Source: DATEEG01 sp035525055 (GTDB taxonomy: Bacteria; Actinomycetota; Acidimicrobiia; Spongiisociales; ZC4RG35). From it: a stretch of 31,732 bases of DNA. The translations under genes were made by a program, and so were the position numbers. The notes under the pieces were generated by a model. The model searched no databases. It had not been told where the DNA came from and saw nothing but the letters and a program-made list of their open reading frames with translations. Positions within the stretch are counted from its first letter, which is position 1; every line of letters starts with the position of its first letter. Shown one piece after another: positions 21,677 to 30,699 of this stretch. The stretch covers positions 1 to 31,732 of the forward strand of contig DATLEZ010000157.1 in NCBI GenBank assembly GCA_035525055.1, given 5' to 3'.

Positions 21677-23846
21677 CTGGCGACCACGGCGATCGGTTTC
21701 ATTGCTCCTGACCGAACTGGCGGCGGGCAGGCCCTTCACGGTTCCAGACCACGTCGGGCCCGAAGTGGTTGCACTGGCCGGACGGCACGGCCTCCTGGGG
21801 ATCATGGCCAAGTCCGGCGACGCACAATTAGAGGCTGCCGCCCGACTGCCTTACTTGCGACTGCTGGCTCGACAGCGAGTCATGATGAATCACCTGCCGC
21901 GGTTGCTTGAGGCCCTTGACGGGGCATCGATCCCTGCAGCTGTTCTCAAGGGTCCGGCACTCGCAGCCCGTTATCGGATACCCGATCATCGCACATTCAC
22001 GGACATTGACGTAGTGGTCCCTCCCGGTGACCTCGATGCGTGCCTGTCTATCTTGAAACGGGAACAAGTGGTTCGGGCCGTGCCGCCACAGCGACCCAGG
22101 GCGGATAAGCGGGACATCGTCCTTGTCGACCCGGCGTCGGGAATCCGTTTCTCGCTCGATCTCCACTGGGACTTGTTCAGCTATCGCCAGTTGCGCGGAC
22201 CAACCCATGGAGCCATGGCGGATACCTGGAACGGAGCACACCGCATTGTCGACGAGATCGGGCCGAGATGGCTGTTGCCGCAGACGTCCGAGATAGCCTT
22301 TCTCTGTGCCCATGCGATACTGGATCATCGCTTTCGGCTGGTTCTCTTTCGAGATCTGGTCGAATTGACTCGCTACCCCGTGGAGTGGGGGGCCCTGGTG
22401 GAATTTGCCGGACAGAACGGGCTGCGCGGCACGACGTATCTAGCGCTCCTCATTGCCGCCAGAGCATTGGATGCCAAAATCCCCGGCGAAGTGATCGGGG
22501 AACTGCGGCCACGAGGTTTCGCGGTTCGGGCTGCCGAGGCCCTGCTTCCGCGCACGGATTTGGTTCTGTTCGACGGCCATCGCTCCCATCCTCTCAATCT
22601 CTCGGTGGTCCTGGCCCATGACGACCTGCGCGAACGGACTCGACTCATCCTGCGCGCACCGCTCGCTATACGCGCATGGGGCAGGCGGGTCACGGCGGTC
22701 GAAGCTGCCCACGCCACGTCGTTGGCCAACTCCCACCGACCCCGTTTGACCATCCTCGTCTCCAGCACCCAGCGCCGAGGCGCAGAGGTGTTCGGGGAGC
22801 GACTCGCTCTGGGTCTGGCCGGACGTGGTTGGTCAACAGTCTTGGTGGCGCTGTCGGGAGCAATCGATTCAGAAGCGCCTACGGTGGCCGCCAGCCCGCT
22901 GTCGTCGAGGCCGCCCGCGGAGCTGGGTCGACTCGATGGAGCGACGGTCCGGTCCCTGCGGGAGCACCTCCGCGAAAGTCAGAGTGATGTCTTGCTCGCG
23001 TTCGGATCATCCACCCTTCAATACAGTGTTGCGGCCACGAGGCTCTTGAGGCATCGCCCCGGATTGGCATATACCAGCATCGGTGAGCCTCTCTATTGGG
23101 CCAAAAGGCCCCGCCAACGTCTGGCCTACCGTGCGCTGCTGACGTTGGTCGACATGGTGTTGTCAGTCTCGTCGAGAACCGCCGAGCAGCTCTCGGCTGG
23201 ATTGGGAGTCTCAGCCGACAAGGTACGGGTCGTTCGTACTGGAGTCCCGAGCGAGTTGCTGGACCTCGCACCTGACCGGGCCGATGACGGCATGCGGATC
23301 CTGTTTCTAGGAGGCTTGGCCAAGGAGAAAGACCCCTTGATGGCCATCGAAGTCTTTGGCCGTCTGGTGACTTCGGTGTCTGCAAGGCTGCGCCTGGTTG
23401 GAGCAGGGCCCTTGGAGGATTCGGTCCGAAACCGAATTGCAGCCGCCGGGATGGGGGGCCTGGTGGAAATGACCGGTTCCGTGGCCGATGTGACTCCCCA
23501 TCTCAGCTGGGCGGATGTTCTAATACTGACCTCGCTCACAGAAGGTCTCCCGGCGGCGACCCTGGAAGCGGCCGCTGCGTCTGTGGCGGTCGTGGCCTTC
23601 GATGTTGGAGGCGTCAATGAAACTGTGATAGATGGGATCAGCGGTCGGCTCGTGGGCCCCGGCGACATTGACTCGATGGTCACGGCCCTATTGTTTTATG
23701 CCCAGAACCCAGAAGAGCGAAGGAGGGCGGGACTCGCCGGTCGAAAGCTGGTAGCGAGACAATTCACGATCCAGGGCTCGGTAAGGCGGCACGATGTGGT
23801 GCTGCGCGAGTTGCTCGCCCGGACCTGGCGCCGGAGGTCGACGTGA
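21660..23846 (+). CDS. Nucleotidyltransferase-family (NTP_transf_5-like) domain fused to a GT4 glycosyltransferase
   Basis: A 728-residue fusion. Residues 1 to about 330 match the uncharacterised nucleotidyltransferase family (PF14907-like): IPAAVLKGPALAARYR, then RTFTDIDVVVPPGDLD with the DxD metal site, then the late SLDLHWDL. Residues about 360-728 form a GT4-type glycosyltransferase, with FLGGLAKEKDPLMAIEVFGRL, LRLVGAGPLEDSV and the C-terminal LTEGLPAATLEAAA. Nucleotidyltransferases of this family co-occur with PqqD and HprK-like genes. Here the enzyme is physically joined to a sugar transferase, which suggests a nucleotidyl or phospho-sugar modification of one substrate. ATG 21660 is preferred over TTG 21657; it overlaps HprK2 by 17 bp. 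The next gene starts inside its stop (GTGA). Confidence 0.87.
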   Translation: MASTTDWRPRRSVSLLLTELAAGRPFTVPDHVGPEVVALAGRHGLLGIMAKSGDAQLEAAARLPYLRLLARQRVMMNHLPRLLEALDGASIPAAVLKGPALAARYRIPDHRTFTDIDVVVPPGDLDACLSILKREQVVRAVPPQRPRADKRDIVLVDPASGIRFSLDLHWDLFSYRQLRGPTHGAMADTWNGAHRIVDEIGPRWLLPQTSEIAFLCAHAILDHRFRLVLFRDLVELTRYPVEWGALVEFAGQNGLRGTTYLALLIAARALDAKIPGEVIGELRPRGFAVRAAEALLPRTDLVLFDGHRSHPLNLSVVLAHDDLRERTRLILRAPLAIRAWGRRVTAVEAAHATSLANSHRPRLTILVSSTQRRGAEVFGERLALGLAGRGWSTVLVALSGAIDSEAPTVAASPLSSRPPAELGRLDGATVRSLREHLRESQSDVLLAFGSSTLQYSVAATRLLRHRPGLAYTSIGEPLYWAKRPRQRLAYRALLTLVDMVLSVSSRTAEQLSAGLGVSADKVRVVRTGVPSELLDLAPDRADDGMRILFLGGLAKEKDPLMAIEVFGRLVTSVSARLRLVGAGPLEDSVRNRIAAAGMGGLVEMTGSVADVTPHLSWADVLILTSLTEGLPAATLEAAAASVAVVAFDVGGVNETVIDGISGRLVGPGDIDSMVTALLFYAQNPEERRRAGLAGRKLVARQFTIQGSVRRHDVVLRELLARTWRRRST

Positions 23847-25621
23847 AGGTGGCCCACGTGACCACGGTGGACCTCAGTCTTCGTTTCTTGATCCTCCCTC
23901 AGCTTCGCTCCATCGTGGAGCTGGGTGGCGAGGCCTTGGGAATCAGCGCTCCGGGGCCGTGGGTCGAAGACTTGGTTGTCGAAGGGATTCGACACCTCCC
24001 CCTGAACGCCTCAACCCGCGGAGTGGCACCGCTGCGCGACCTGAATGCGGCCGTTGAGCTTTGGAGGACGCTCCGCACTGAACGGCCCGACATCCTCCAT
24101 ACCCACAATCCCAAGCCGGGCCTCTACGGGAGGATTCTGGGGCGGCTGGCCGGAGTTCCGATCGTCGTCAACACCGTCCACGGCCTGTACGCCACACCGG
24201 ACGATCGACGCGCCAAACGCTTCGTTGTCTACGTGCTTGAAGCCGTTGCCTCCCGCTTCTCGGACGCCGAGCTGATCCAGAGCTCTGAAGACCTCGGTCT
24301 GATCTCGAAGTGGCGGATCGCTCCCGCCGGGAGGGCCAGACTGCTGGGCAACGGCGTCAACCTGGAACGATTTCGCTTCGAAGGAGGGCGGGGACGAGCA
24401 GCCATGCGGGCCGATCTCGGGCTCGAACCTGGCCAGATTGCGGTTGGCATGGTGGGACGCCTGGTCGAAGAGAAGGGTTATCCAGAGCTGTTCGAAGCCG
24501 CTCGTCAGCTTGACGACCGTTACGTAGTTCTCGTCATCGGTCCAGACGACACCTCCAAGGGAGACTCACTTCCCGCCGAACTGGTCGAAGGCGCTCGATC
24601 CGAGGGAGTCCGATTTCTGGGAATGCGGACCGATGTCGACGATCTCTATCGAGCTCTCGACATCTTCGTATTGCCATCCCATCGGGAAGGATTCCCCCGC
24701 GCCGCGATGGAAGCGGCCGCCAGCGGGCTGCCCGTGGTCGCCACTGACATCCGCGGGTGTCGGGAGGTCGTGGAGGATGGCGTCAACGGGCTTCTGGTAC
24801 CGGTGCGTGATCCGGCTTCGTTGACGAAGGCGATCCAGAGGATCGGCGATGATCCCGAGCTTCGGGCGAGAATGGGGACAGCCGGCGACGAGAGGGCTCG
24901 CCGGCTCTTCGATGAGTCGGCGATCGTGGAAACAGTGTTGGACACCTACCGGCAGGTGGCGATCAAGAAAGGTCTGGTCAGGCTGGCGGAAGCTCTCGGG
25001 GCGGGCCAGAAGCCGGTCGTCATCCGCCGTGCCGGGCGCTCGGATGCCGCGGGCATAAGCCGATTGCACATGGAGAACATCTCGGCTGGCTTCCTGTCCA
25101 GCCTCGGGCTGGGTTTTCTGAAGCGGCTCTACGGGGCGATGATCGCCTGGCCGCAGGCTGTGGTGCTGGTTGCAGACGCCGGAGCGGGCCCGGTCGGATT
25201 CGTGGCCGGTGTGGCCGATACCGGGGCCTTTTACAAGCATTTCATTTTGCGTTCAGGGGTGCCGGCAGGTCTGGCCGCGCTGCCACGGTTGCTGCGCTCG
25301 TCGGGCTTTCGTAAGGCCCGGGAGACCCTGAGATACAAAGACACAGAGGAGGGCGCCGGGGCCGAGGTCGAGGCCGAGTTGCTCTCGATGGCAGTGGATC
25401 CGGCATTCAGAGGTCAGGGCCTAGGCCACCGTCTGGGTATGGAGCTCCTGGCAGAGCCTCTGATTGTCGAGGCGGGTGCGGTCAAGGTGGTAGTGGGTGC
25501 CTCCAACTCCTTAGCGATAGCCGCCTATCAGAAGATGGGTTTCGTATACGCCCGCTCAATCGAAATCCACGCCGCCGAAACTTCCCGGGTCCTGATCTGG
25601 TCAGCTCCATCCGTTTCGTAA
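23843..25621 (+). CDS. GT4 glycosyltransferase fused to a C-terminal GNAT acetyltransferase
   Basis: A 592-residue two-domain protein. Residues 1 to about 375 are a GT4 enzyme (THNPKPGLYGRILGRLAGVP, MVGRLVEEKGYPELFEAA, LPSHREGFPRAAMEAAASGL). From about 390 the sequence changes to a GNAT fold (VVIRRAGRSDAAGISRLH, then SMAVDPAFRGQGLGHRLG, the acetyl-CoA loop, and NSLAIAAYQKMGFVYAR). An enzyme that adds a sugar and then N-acetylates it, or an amino-sugar donor, would fit. The GTG start overlaps the previous stop (GTGA). It is the last gene of the plus-strand run beginning at 19905. Confidence 0.9.
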   Translation: MKVAHVTTVDLSLRFLILPQLRSIVELGGEALGISAPGPWVEDLVVEGIRHLPLNASTRGVAPLRDLNAAVELWRTLRTERPDILHTHNPKPGLYGRILGRLAGVPIVVNTVHGLYATPDDRRAKRFVVYVLEAVASRFSDAELIQSSEDLGLISKWRIAPAGRARLLGNGVNLERFRFEGGRGRAAMRADLGLEPGQIAVGMVGRLVEEKGYPELFEAARQLDDRYVVLVIGPDDTSKGDSLPAELVEGARSEGVRFLGMRTDVDDLYRALDIFVLPSHREGFPRAAMEAAASGLPVVATDIRGCREVVEDGVNGLLVPVRDPASLTKAIQRIGDDPELRARMGTAGDERARRLFDESAIVETVLDTYRQVAIKKGLVRLAEALGAGQKPVVIRRAGRSDAAGISRLHMENISAGFLSSLGLGFLKRLYGAMIAWPQAVVLVADAGAGPVGFVAGVADTGAFYKHFILRSGVPAGLAALPRLLRSSGFRKARETLRYKDTEEGAGAEVEAELLSMAVDPAFRGQGLGHRLGMELLAEPLIVEAGAVKVVVGASNSLAIAAYQKMGFVYARSIEIHAAETSRVLIWSAPSVS

Positions 25622-25645
25622 CTCGTTGTCCTGACGCGGTGCAAT

Positions 25646-25686
25646 CCAGATTTGGCGGCTCGACCCCCCGACTCTTGCGAATCTGG
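25646..25686. terminator. Weak inverted repeat between convergent genes
   Basis: CCAGATT (25646-25652) is complementary to AATCTGG (25680-25686) across a 27-base GC-rich loop. It lies in the 159-bp gap between the GT4-GNAT stop and the convergent SLH/propeller gene, whose stop is at 25781. It may assist termination; evidence is modest, and I see nothing else in this gap. Confidence 0.35.
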
Positions 25687-25780
25687 CGCACGACTAACCC
25701 GCCTTGGAGCCAGCTGCCAAACTTCGTCTAACCCGGCCACCGCCAAATTATGAGCTGGGCCCGAGACCGCTGATCTCTTC

Positions 25781-27550
25781 TCAGGTAAATCCGCGGTGGA
25801 GGAAGGCTGCCATCTGCTCTCTCAGGACTTCCGCTGTCGGGCAGAACAGTCCGGGGGCACAGCCCAGGGTGATCCCGCGACTGGCGAGGGCGTTGATGTC
25901 GTCTTCGTGAATCGATCCGGCATCGTCGGTGAAAAAGTCGGTCGTCGATACCGGGAGGTCCAGGGCCCTCGTCAGAAACGACGCCATCTGCTGGCGAGTC
26001 ACCGATGCCTCCGGGCAGAACACACCAGGGCCGCAACCTGTCGTGATCCCAGCCTCAGCCAACGCGTTGATGTCGGCCTGATGCGATGAGGCCGCGTCAT
26101 CGGTGAAAGCGTCGGTGGCGGAAGCCGGGAGGTCGAGGCTTCGCACCAGGAACGAGGCCATCTGGCCGCGGGTCACCGGCGCCTTGGGGCAGAACAGTTC
26201 GATGCCGCAGCCCAGAGTGATTCCTTCGGCGGCGAGCCATTCGATGTCGGCCTCGAAAGGATTGCCGTCGTCGTCGGCGAAGGTGCCCTTGGCGACCCGG
26301 ACCACGAAACTGTCTGCCAGCGCGTTGGTATCTCCAAAGACAAGGTTGGACGCTGCCGAGGAAAAGGCCACCGCCGTTCCGTCGTCGGACACGGATGTCG
26401 CCAGGATCGCCTGGTCGGGACCAGCGCCGTCGATGCCTCGGGGGAGCTCGGAAAACTGGTCAGTCTCCCGATCTACCACCCGAAAGGTGAAGGAATCAGG
26501 GGACGGGGCAACGTAAAAACGGAGATCGGCTGAGAAGGCTGCTGATGCAACCGAGCTCCAATCGACGTTGTCCGGTAGGGGCGTCAACCCCTCGGTAGTG
26601 ACGTCGTACTCGTCGGGTATCGAGCCAGCGCCGGTCCCAACAATGGCCCTACCTCCGCCAGCGGCTACTGCCAGGAAACGCGACCTCTGGGGGTCGGCTC
26701 CCACAACTAAGTGCTCTGCTCCGCTCTCCATGTGTCTGATGACCATCTGGCCGGATCGGTCGGGAGCTAGCACTCTGAACCCGACCACCGCCTCCGGTCC
26801 GGTGCCGGCCACCACCCCATCGAGGCCGCTGCTCGGGCCTGGGGACCCGTCGGACTCCGTACTGAGGAGGGTTGTTGTACCAAGTATGCGATCGCGGACG
26901 TAGATGTCGGGCTGGCCATCGTCAGTGTCGCCGGCCACCAGGTTGGTCGCATCGGACTGGAACACCACCCACCGGGCGTCGTCAGACATGGCCAGGGGCT
27001 TGTTCGCCGAGAAGCGATCGTCGCCGATTTTGTTAGACCCGTCCGGTGCGAGCGTCAGACGCTCGACCTCCCCCGTGGCCATGTCTTTCAAGATCACGTC
27101 GGCTGTTCGCAGGGTATCGGCCGGGTCGAAGACACCCTCACTCCAGAAGGCCACGTAGCGTCCGTCCCCCGAAACGACCGGAAGACCGTGATTGGCAGAG
27201 AGGAAAGCACCGGCCGCCGTGACCGACACCGGTTGCACCTGGGCTGTCAACCGATCGAAGCGGAAGATATCGTCACGGCCATTGGTGTCACCCGGCACCA
27301 GGTTCCCGGCCTTAGACGTGAAAAAGACGTACCGCCCATCGCCGGAAACGACCCCACCCGTGCTTGAACTGTCGGCTTGCGCACCGTTTTGAGAGACGCT
27401 GACCCTGACCAGCTCCCCCTGGGCAGCCGACGCTGGCTGGATGCCAGGTAGGTAGCCACTCAAGATCCCTAAGCAGGCGAGGCCAACAACGATTCCGGCT
27501 TTGCAGCGGCGCCGCGACTGTGCCCGTGCGAATCTCGGCTCTGCAACCAC
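25781..27550 (-). CDS. Secreted beta-propeller (PD40/TolB-type) protein with three C-terminal SLH repeats
   Basis: About 589 residues from the chosen start. A signal peptide ends near ASAA. Propeller-like blades follow (SGDGRYVFFTSKAGNLVPGD, SDDARWVVFQSDATNLVAGD and similar), each with the S-DG-YV-F-S pattern of WD40-like TolB repeats. The last 170 residues are three SLH repeats with a conserved Cys pair (FTDDA....DINALAEAGIT.GC....FCP...VTR.QMASFL.RAL). They differ from the RWQMALFL-type repeats at 7354-11508. The frame is open from GTG 27580, but a -10 TAACCT at 27586-27581 would put the RNA start downstream of that codon. GTG 27550 has GGGAGGGAGAGG four bases upstream and begins the signal peptide. 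Confidence 0.87.
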   Translation of the reverse strand: MVAEPRFARAQSRRRCKAGIVVGLACLGILSGYLPGIQPASAAQGELVRVSVSQNGAQADSSSTGGVVSGDGRYVFFTSKAGNLVPGDTNGRDDIFRFDRLTAQVQPVSVTAAGAFLSANHGLPVVSGDGRYVAFWSEGVFDPADTLRTADVILKDMATGEVERLTLAPDGSNKIGDDRFSANKPLAMSDDARWVVFQSDATNLVAGDTDDGQPDIYVRDRILGTTTLLSTESDGSPGPSSGLDGVVAGTGPEAVVGFRVLAPDRSGQMVIRHMESGAEHLVVGADPQRSRFLAVAAGGGRAIVGTGAGSIPDEYDVTTEGLTPLPDNVDWSSVASAAFSADLRFYVAPSPDSFTFRVVDRETDQFSELPRGIDGAGPDQAILATSVSDDGTAVAFSSAASNLVFGDTNALADSFVVRVAKGTFADDDGNPFEADIEWLAAEGITLGCGIELFCPKAPVTRGQMASFLVRSLDLPASATDAFTDDAASSHQADINALAEAGITTGCGPGVFCPEASVTRQQMASFLTRALDLPVSTTDFFTDDAGSIHEDDINALASRGITLGCAPGLFCPTAEVLREQMAAFLHRGFT

Positions 27551-27580
27551 CCGACCTCTCCCTCCCTTGCCCCGCTCCAC

Positions 27581-27586
27581 AGGTTA
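27581..27586 (-). promoter_or_regulatory. -10 element for the propeller/SLH gene
   Basis: Minus-strand TAACCT. RNA would start near 27574, giving a leader of about 24 nt with a strong Shine-Dalgarno (27555-27566) before the GTG at 27550. This decides the start of that gene. Confidence 0.4.
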
Positions 27587-27676
27587 GCTATGGCTGTGCC
27601 GCTGGACTCTGGGTCGCAAGGAGGATTCACAACCGCCTGGCTACCGTATCGAATCGTGCTTGGGGAGGATGCGAAG

Positions 27677-28651
27677 ATGCTTGCCGGGCTGACCGCTTTG
27701 ACCGTAGCCCTGGCAATCGCTGCCGCCTGGGGGGTGGTGTCCGTCCGGTTTGGGCCGACTCTCGGTTGGGTTGACGAACCCGATGATCCAGCCCTCAAGG
27801 CCCATCTCCTACCAGCGGTTCCCCTGGGCGGAGTCGGGGTGTTCCTGGCCGTGCATACCGCGATGCTTTTAACCGGAAGGTTCGACCCAACGCTGCTGCT
27901 GGCTTCCGGGTTGCTGGTTTTGATCGGACTGGTCGACGACCGGACGGGCGTCTCCCCTCCGGTCAGGTTGAGCGTGGAAGGGGTGGCCGGGCTGATTCTG
28001 GGTTTCTCTGCTCAGGGTGATAGCTGGATCCGGGCGGTCTTGATCGCAATCCTGGTAGTGGTGGCGGTTAACTCGGTCAATTTGCTCGATGGCCTTGACG
28101 GCCTGGCCGGTTTGTCCGGAACAATCACTGCCGTTGGAGTGGTGGTGTTGGCTGTTGTCCGTGACTCGAGCCCTGTCTTTGGCCTGGCGCTGGCAGGGGC
28201 TCTAGCGGGCTTTCTCTTTTGGAACTGGCATCCCGCCCGGATTTTTCTGGGGGACAACGGCGCCTACGTTCTGGCGGCCTTCGTCGTGCATGGGATGGTC
28301 GAAGCCAGCCGATCCCTGGGTGAGCTGGCGGTGGCGGCCGCCATGTTCGGGGTCTTCTTCTTCGACATGGCTGCCACCTTGCTGAGAAGGGTCATAAGCG
28401 ATCAGCCTCTCTTCTCCCGGGATCGGCTCCATCTCTACGATCGGCTCATCGAGCGCGGGTTGACCATTCCCGGTGTGGCCCTTGTCGCCGGAGCTTTGCA
28501 GGCCACCTACATTGCTGTGGTCATACTGATGGACAAGACCGTGCCCGTGCCAGTAGCCATCCTGTCCCTTCTCGGCATCGGTGCGGTCACCGTTGTGGCA
28601 TTGGTCAGGGTTCTGGGCGCCACCCGACCCGGTGATTGGCGAAGCCAATGA
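27677..28651 (+). CDS. WecA/TagO-like polyprenyl-phosphate glycosyl-1-phosphate transferase
   Basis: A 324-residue polytopic membrane protein of the MraY/WecA/TagO family (about ten hydrophobic segments). Family motifs are GLVDDRTGVSP, NSVNLLDGLDGLAG, WHPARIFLGDNGAYVLA and the late cytoplasmic loop RDRLHLYDRLIERGL. It transfers a sugar-1-phosphate, typically GlcNAc-1-P, to undecaprenyl phosphate and so starts a lipid-linked glycan. The frame is open from 27590, but the ATG at 27677 has GGGGAGG eight bases upstream (27662-27668) and begins the first membrane helix. It is divergent from the propeller/SLH gene and is the likely priming enzyme for the glycan genes in this window. Confidence 0.92.
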   Translation: MLAGLTALTVALAIAAAWGVVSVRFGPTLGWVDEPDDPALKAHLLPAVPLGGVGVFLAVHTAMLLTGRFDPTLLLASGLLVLIGLVDDRTGVSPPVRLSVEGVAGLILGFSAQGDSWIRAVLIAILVVVAVNSVNLLDGLDGLAGLSGTITAVGVVVLAVVRDSSPVFGLALAGALAGFLFWNWHPARIFLGDNGAYVLAAFVVHGMVEASRSLGELAVAAAMFGVFFFDMAATLLRRVISDQPLFSRDRLHLYDRLIERGLTIPGVALVAGALQATYIAVVILMDKTVPVPVAILSLLGIGAVTVVALVRVLGATRPGDWRSQ

Positions 28652-28655
28652 TCGA

Positions 28656-29603
28656 TCAAAGAAGCTCGAGGTCGCCGAGGGAGAGGTCCCATTTGCTCCA
28701 GGTCAGATCGATCGATAGGTCATTCAGCGGACGGGCCATCAGGGTCATGGCCTTGAAACCGGGAAGCGGGACCATTCCGCTCCTGAGCGCCCATCGCCTT
28801 TCTACGGCGCCCGGCGAGAACCAGGCGACCGTGTAATCGGGCCGCGCGGTGGCCCGCAACAGGCGCGCCGCGGTGTGACTCCTAGCACCCGCCAGGTCGG
28901 AGATAACCAACTCTCGGCGGCCGCGACGGTCATGGGCCCGTCCGATGGCGACCCCGTCTTCTGAGGTGGCGAGCAAATACCGCGCCGTCGGATGGGACTC
29001 AAAGCGCCACCGCAGGTATTGGGCGGTCCTGGGCGTCCGCAGACCAACAGGTACTCGGTCTGCGAAGGCCGTCGTTCGATCGGGAGTTGCCATGGATCGC
29101 TCCGCCGCGCTAGTCGCCGCCGCGTGCTGATGCCGGGGCCGCAGCACACCCACGCCCGGTCGCACCATAACCCCGACCGTGCCGATCCGACGCCAGCCCA
29201 TCGTCAGGTACCCGGCCCCGGACTTCTCGTTGGGGGTGTTGAAGATCAGGTCCATGTGCTGATCGGCCGCCAGCTCAATCCCGGCCAGAGTCAGCAGTCG
29301 GAAGATGCCGCGACGCTGAAAATCCGGATGGGTGGCCGTGTCAACCGCTCGAACGCAACGCAACGTCGTTCCATCGGGCATGACCAGGTCCCAACGCATG
29401 AATGCCCGAAAACCGGCGATACGACCTGTTGCCTCCGCAACCAGCATCAGCGAGCGACCAAAGGGGTTGTCGAAGTGTTTCCAGGCGAACAGAGCCTTGG
29501 TTCGGGCGAGTCCTGGCGGCTCGCCGAGGGAGAGGCGCAGCACCTCCAGCACCTCGGGAAGGTCGGCGTCATCAAAGGGGCGCACTTCGATGGGGTTAGA
29601 CAC
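28656..29603 (-). CDS. GNAT-like acetyltransferase with a long C-terminal extension
   Basis: A 315-residue protein. The N-terminal half has a GNAT pattern: IEVRPFDDADLPEVLEVL, then VDTATHPDFQRRGIFRLLT (the acyl-CoA loop) and TPNEKSGAGYLTMGWRRIG. The C-terminal 150 residues (FADRVPVGLRTPRTAQYLRW, then WFSPGAVERRWALRSGM) may form a second, degenerate GNAT fold. Proteins like this acylate amino sugars or wall components; the substrate is unknown. The GTG at 29603 overlaps the GT4 stop by 8 bp. The longer frame up to 29768 is an out-of-frame copy of the GT4 gene. It is the last gene of the minus-strand run. Confidence 0.8.
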   Translation of the reverse strand: MSNPIEVRPFDDADLPEVLEVLRLSLGEPPGLARTKALFAWKHFDNPFGRSLMLVAEATGRIAGFRAFMRWDLVMPDGTTLRCVRAVDTATHPDFQRRGIFRLLTLAGIELAADQHMDLIFNTPNEKSGAGYLTMGWRRIGTVGVMVRPGVGVLRPRHQHAAATSAAERSMATPDRTTAFADRVPVGLRTPRTAQYLRWRFESHPTARYLLATSEDGVAIGRAHDRRGRRELVISDLAGARSHTAARLLRATARPDYTVAWFSPGAVERRWALRSGMVPLPGFKAMTLMARPLNDLSIDLTWSKWDLSLGDLELL

Positions 29604-30696
29604 CGAGGACCTCGGAGTAGACGCCCTCAATGGCCCGCACCATTTGTTCGATTCCGTGATTTCGTTGGACTGCGGCGTTCCCGGCCGCGGCCAGTCTTCC
29701 AGCGAGGGCCCGGTCGGAGAGCAAACGGTCCACCGCGGCCGCAAGCCCCCCCGGATCACCCGGCGCAACCAGTAATCCGGTCTTCTCGTGTTCTATGAGA
29801 CCCGGGACACCTCCGACCGCGGTCGCCACGACCGGCCGCTCCAAGGCCAGCGCCTCAAGTAGCGCCACCGGCAGTCCTTCGACGTCGGAAGGGTTGACGA
29901 CCACGTCCGCAGCGGCCAGGAAAGACAACGCATCTTCGCGTCGTCCGAGAAAGCGGATGACATTATTTGCCCCCTGCTCTCTGGCGAGGGAGCGGACTCT
30001 TTCCAGGTCTCCCGGGAATTTCTCTCCGCCGATCGATACCACAGTCGTGCCGGGCCGGTGCTCGCCGAGCCAGCGGGCGGCTCCGACCAAAGTCGAGTGA
30101 CCCTTGTGCGGCCGAATATTGCCGACGTGGACCACCAACTCGGACTGGGCTCCAAGCCCCAACTGGGCCCGGGCCGCCGCCGCCCCCTCCGGAGCCCTCG
30201 TGACGCTCACCCCGTTGGGGATTACTCGGGCCGCCGGACCCGGATATGCGGCTATCGACTGTGCAACAGCACCCGAGACGGCCGTCACGCAGGCATTCCG
30301 GGAATACGTGAGACGATTGAGCACACGAGTCGCAGGCCGGTAGGACCCCACCAAGTTGTGCTCGGTGTACACAACGGGGACCGGCGAAGCTAGGCGAGCA
30401 AGGATTCCGGCGGAGGGTAAGTGCGCGTGGACGAGGTCTGTTCCGGACTCGGCTATGAAACGGCGCAGCCGGATCAGCGCCCCCGGCCCTGCTCCGCGTT
30501 TACCGCCAAGCATCACCACTGGAACGTTCTTGTCTTCGAGCTCGCCTACCAGCTGGTCCTTCCAGGGGAGCAAATAGGCAACTCGATAGTTGAACCGATC
30601 CCGGTCCCAATACGTCGCCGCCTCGCTAATGAGACGCTCGGCGCCGCCGATCCCCAGGCCTTTGATGAGCATCGTGATGCTCGAACGTCGGAGCAT
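29596..30696 (-). CDS. GT4 family glycosyltransferase
   Basis: A 366-residue cytoplasmic glycosyltransferase with the GT4 hallmarks KGLGIGGAERLISEAA near the N-terminus, VHAHLPSAGILARL, VYTEHNLVGSYRP, HVGNIRPHKGHSTLVGAARW and the C-terminal VNPSDVEGLPVALLEALA (EX7E-type). The usual role is adding one sugar from an NDP donor to a growing lipid-linked chain. The ATG lies 3 bp after the epimerase stop, so the genes are translated together; the GNAT-like gene overlaps its end. Confidence 0.92.
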   Translation of the reverse strand: MLRRSSITMLIKGLGIGGAERLISEAATYWDRDRFNYRVAYLLPWKDQLVGELEDKNVPVVMLGGKRGAGPGALIRLRRFIAESGTDLVHAHLPSAGILARLASPVPVVYTEHNLVGSYRPATRVLNRLTYSRNACVTAVSGAVAQSIAAYPGPAARVIPNGVSVTRAPEGAAAARAQLGLGAQSELVVHVGNIRPHKGHSTLVGAARWLGEHRPGTTVVSIGGEKFPGDLERVRSLAREQGANNVIRFLGRREDALSFLAAADVVVNPSDVEGLPVALLEALALERPVVATAVGGVPGLIEHEKTGLLVAPGDPGGLAAAVDRLLSDRALAGRLAAAGNAAVQRNHGIEQMVRAIEGVYSEVLGV

Positions 30697-30699
30697 GGA

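Noticed and set aside
18707..23846. Lasso peptide biosynthetic cluster
   Set aside because: PqqD, HprK-like and nucleotidyltransferase genes fit paeninodin-type clusters, but there is no asparagine-synthetase-like cyclase, transglutaminase-like protease or short core peptide.
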